From the NCBI GenBank assembly GCA_038062615.1, contig JBBTWV010000013.1:1-14550 (forward strand): 14,550 nt of DNA, in the 5' to 3' direction. This DNA is from JBBTWV01 sp038062615. GTDB lineage: Bacteria > Patescibacteriota > Gracilibacteria > UBA1369 > UM-FILTER-53-11. This document shows positions 13,269 to 14,550 of the stretch, one piece after another; position 1 is the stretch's first letter, and every line of letters begins with the position of its first letter. A model generated the notes under the pieces. That model worked only from the letters and a program-made list of their open reading frames with translations. It made no database searches and was not told the DNA's origin. Made by a program: the position numbers and the translations under genes.

Positions 13269-13937
13269 TTATAAGGTTGCGCCGCTGAGCACTACGGTAA
13301 ATTCACCGCGCGGGGATTTCGTTTTAAAATGGGACGCGGCTTCTGTAATCGTTCCACGGAAAATTTCTTCAAACATTTTTGTCATCTCGCGGCATACGGC
13401 TATTTTGCGATCAGCCCCGACGCTTTGTAGAAGCTCTTCCAAGGTTCGTAAAATCCGATGTGGGGCTTCATACAAAACAATCGTGTGTGGAAAAGCAGCC
13501 AGTTCTGCAATAAGTTTTTTGCGACCTTTTTTGAGCGGCAAATATCCTAAATATAAAAAACGGTGGGTCGGTAAGCCAGAAACCACGAGTGCAGTAATTA
13601 CGGCGCTGGGGCCTGGAATCGCTGTCACAGGAACATTTAATTCAATAGCTTTTTGAATCAACAAAAAACCAGGATCCGAAATTCCCGGCGTTCCGGCGTC
13701 AGAAATCAGCGCTAAGTTTTTGCCTTCTAACAAAAGCTGTCCGAGTTTTTCCAGCTGAGACTCTGGACTGTGGCTATGGAATGAAAGTTGCTGAGTGGCA
13801 ATCTCGTATTTTTTGAGCAGGATGCCGGAATGACGGGTATCTTCGGCAACCACAAAATCGGCTTCTTTAAGCGTTCGGATGGCTCGCAACGTGATGTCTT
13901 CAAGATTCCCGATGGGCGTGGCAACAACAGAAAGCAT
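13269..13937 (-). CDS. rsmI: RsmI, 16S rRNA (cytidine-1402-2'-O)-methyltransferase
   Basis: SAM-dependent tetrapyrrole-methylase-fold enzyme of 222 residues that 2'-O-methylates C1402 in the 30S decoding centre. The family motifs appear in order: 'VVATPIGNLEDIT' (4-16), 'VAEDTRHSG' (30-38), 'SDAGTPGISDPG' (79-90), 'IPGPSAVITAL' (107-117), 'SGLPT' (120-124), 'YEAPHRI' (156-162) and 'CREMTK' (182-187). It ends soon after 'GEFTVVLSG', so the C-terminal helical extension of the 286-residue E. coli protein is missing. Such short forms seem compatible with activity. The gene follows the PGPGW-like gene by 19 nt and precedes the pseudopilin gene by 1 nt. No strong Shine-Dalgarno is seen. Confidence 0.96.
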   Translation of the reverse strand: MLSVVATPIGNLEDITLRAIRTLKEADFVVAEDTRHSGILLKKYEIATQQLSFHSHSPESQLEKLGQLLLEGKNLALISDAGTPGISDPGFLLIQKAIELNVPVTAIPGPSAVITALVVSGLPTHRFLYLGYLPLKKGRKKLIAELAAFPHTIVLYEAPHRILRTLEELLQSVGADRKIAVCREMTKMFEEIFRGTITEAASHFKTKSPRGEFTVVLSGATL

Positions 13938-13956
13938 GGTCGGTTATTTTAGGAAC

Positions 13957-14172
13957 CTAAAAATTTGATTTTGGTTTTTTATGAAACCACTTGGTTTTCC
14001 ATTCTTTGAGTTTTTCAACCATCATTTTCCCATGTTTTGGGCTGATAAGCGGAATGGCAATCAAAATAAGGATCCAGCCTTGCAAAATGGGTACTACCAA
14101 GCCAATGAGTCCAAAAAAGAGGATAACCAGTCCGGCGGTGATGCGTAAAAGTGAAACGAGATCGCGATTCAT
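13957..14172 (-). CDS. Small PGPGW-like transmembrane protein
   Basis: Membrane protein of 71 residues. Residues about 7-45 form one or two helices with 'GLIGLVVPILQGWILILIA' in the middle. This resembles the PGPGW family pattern (glycine-proline turn then GW and an aliphatic helix), although here the turn reads PILQGW. A basic tail (EKLKEWKTKWFHKKPKS) follows and should face the cytoplasm. The ATG at 14172 overlaps the stop of the upstream gene (ATGA). The frame remains open to 14307, but those extra residues overlap the upstream gene and look non-native. Function unknown. Confidence 0.7.
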   Translation of the reverse strand: MNRDLVSLLRITAGLVILFFGLIGLVVPILQGWILILIAIPLISPKHGKMMVEKLKEWKTKWFHKKPKSNF

Positions 14173-14549
14173 GTTTTTTGAGGAGTTATCAGTGGTGGAC
14201 GCAGGTAGAGCGGAGTAATAATGTGGGCTGGCCTGAGGAATTTTTTTGGCAGTTTGAGGATGATTTGGGTAGCGCTTGGCAGTTCTTCTGACGGTATAAA
14301 CTTCCACTCGGGGTGTTGCTTTTGGAATTTTTCAAATTCTTGATGCTCATTTTCCGTTATATCACCGTAAAACGCCAGTGCTTTCAGTTTGATGGAAGGC
14401 CTTTCCAAAGAATGCAGAGCTTCTTGAATAGGCAGAATTTCGGCGGCCGTTTTACTCCCAAACCTCAGCACATAATTGCCGCCGGCGTGTAGAAGACAAA
14501 TAGCATTTTTATCCGGTGCGCGTTTTTTCCAGAGAATTCTATTATCTAC
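14169..14549 (-). CDS. Hypothetical protein, 5' end outside the window
   Basis: Open minus-strand frame running from the window edge to a TGA at 14171-14169, 126 codons visible. I do not recognise it. It begins (in frame) VDNRILWKKRAPDKNA, then 'ICLLHAGGNYVLRFGSK', and has a charged middle 'GDITENEHQEFEKFQKQHP' and a proline-rich, leucine-rich tail. No signal peptide or membrane segment is seen in the visible part. A GTG at 14471 is an internal codon rather than a convincing start. It heads the visible part of the operon with the PGPGW-like gene, rsmI and the pseudopilin gene, and its stop overlaps the next start by ATGA. Confidence 0.6.
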   Translation of the reverse strand, partial: VDNRILWKKRAPDKNAICLLHAGGNYVLRFGSKTAAEILPIQEALHSLERPSIKLKALAFYGDITENEHQEFEKFQKQHPEWKFIPSEELPSATQIILKLPKKFLRPAHIITPLYLRPPLITPQKT

Positions 14550-14550
14550 G

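Noticed and set aside
14169..14307. Longer start for the PGPGW-like protein (ATG at 14307)
   Set aside because: The extra 45 residues overlap the upstream open frame and are polar with no membrane pattern. The ATGA overlap at 14172-14169 gives a cleaner start.
1..14550. Alternative genetic code with TGA as glycine
   Set aside because: leuS, the lipoprotein gene, the CNB gene and the gene ending at 14169 stop at TGA exactly where homology or overlap predicts, and no conserved glycine falls on TGA.

Overview
The window reads as chromosomal DNA of a small-genome bacterium, most likely a Patescibacteria/CPR lineage, possibly Peregrinibacteria-like. That assignment is inference. It rests on very tight packing (no gap over about 150 bases), many small proteins, a 'LPAGRQA' mini-repeat tail of a kind I recall from CPR genomes, and a surface-protein-type repeat fused to an amidohydrolase. 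TGA acts as a stop (ends of leuS, the lipoprotein gene, the CNB-domain gene and others), so the TGA=Gly code of Gracilibacteria/Absconditabacteria does not apply. I see no tRNA, rRNA, CRISPR array or insertion sequence.

Layout. (1) 1-1648 (+): the 3' part of a TPR protein, then a secreted metal-dependent amidohydrolase. (2) 1645-7672 (mostly -): a SUF iron-sulfur assembly locus. An Rrf2-type regulator leads sufC, sufB and sufD in one tight operon (7672 down to 4200), while sufS and sufU form a second minus-strand pair (3236 down to 1645). Between them sit two plus-strand genes with no evident SUF role: a small membrane protein and a cysteine-rich lipoprotein. (3) 7815-9319 (+): a small unknown gene, lgt and a hibernation-factor-like gene. 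(4) 9324-10282 (-): a stand-alone cyclic-nucleotide-binding-domain protein overlapping a DUF3307 membrane protein. (5) 10308-12728 (+): leuS. (6) 12734-14549 (-): an operon of an unknown 5'-truncated gene, a PGPGW-like membrane protein, rsmI and a GspH-like pseudopilin.

How the genes work together. SufS removes sulfur from cysteine and SufU would accept it. SufBCD is the scaffold/ATPase complex, and the cysteine-bearing Rrf2 protein probably senses cluster status and controls its own operon from a good sigma70-type promoter that contains a near-palindrome. Lgt would lipidate lipoproteins such as the one encoded at 3565-4191.

Most notable signals. Three unlinked genes share the exact arrangement TTAATTTT-N6-ATG with no Shine-Dalgarno, and lgt, leuS and the CNB gene have -10-like boxes ending 6-8 bases before their start codons. 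Several genes inside operons instead have recognisable Shine-Dalgarno sequences. This suggests leaderless transcripts for first genes. Also of interest are a SufU-like protein lacking the usual SufU insertion, a repeat that seems to have extended the regulator into sufC, and four convergent gene pairs with no room for terminators.
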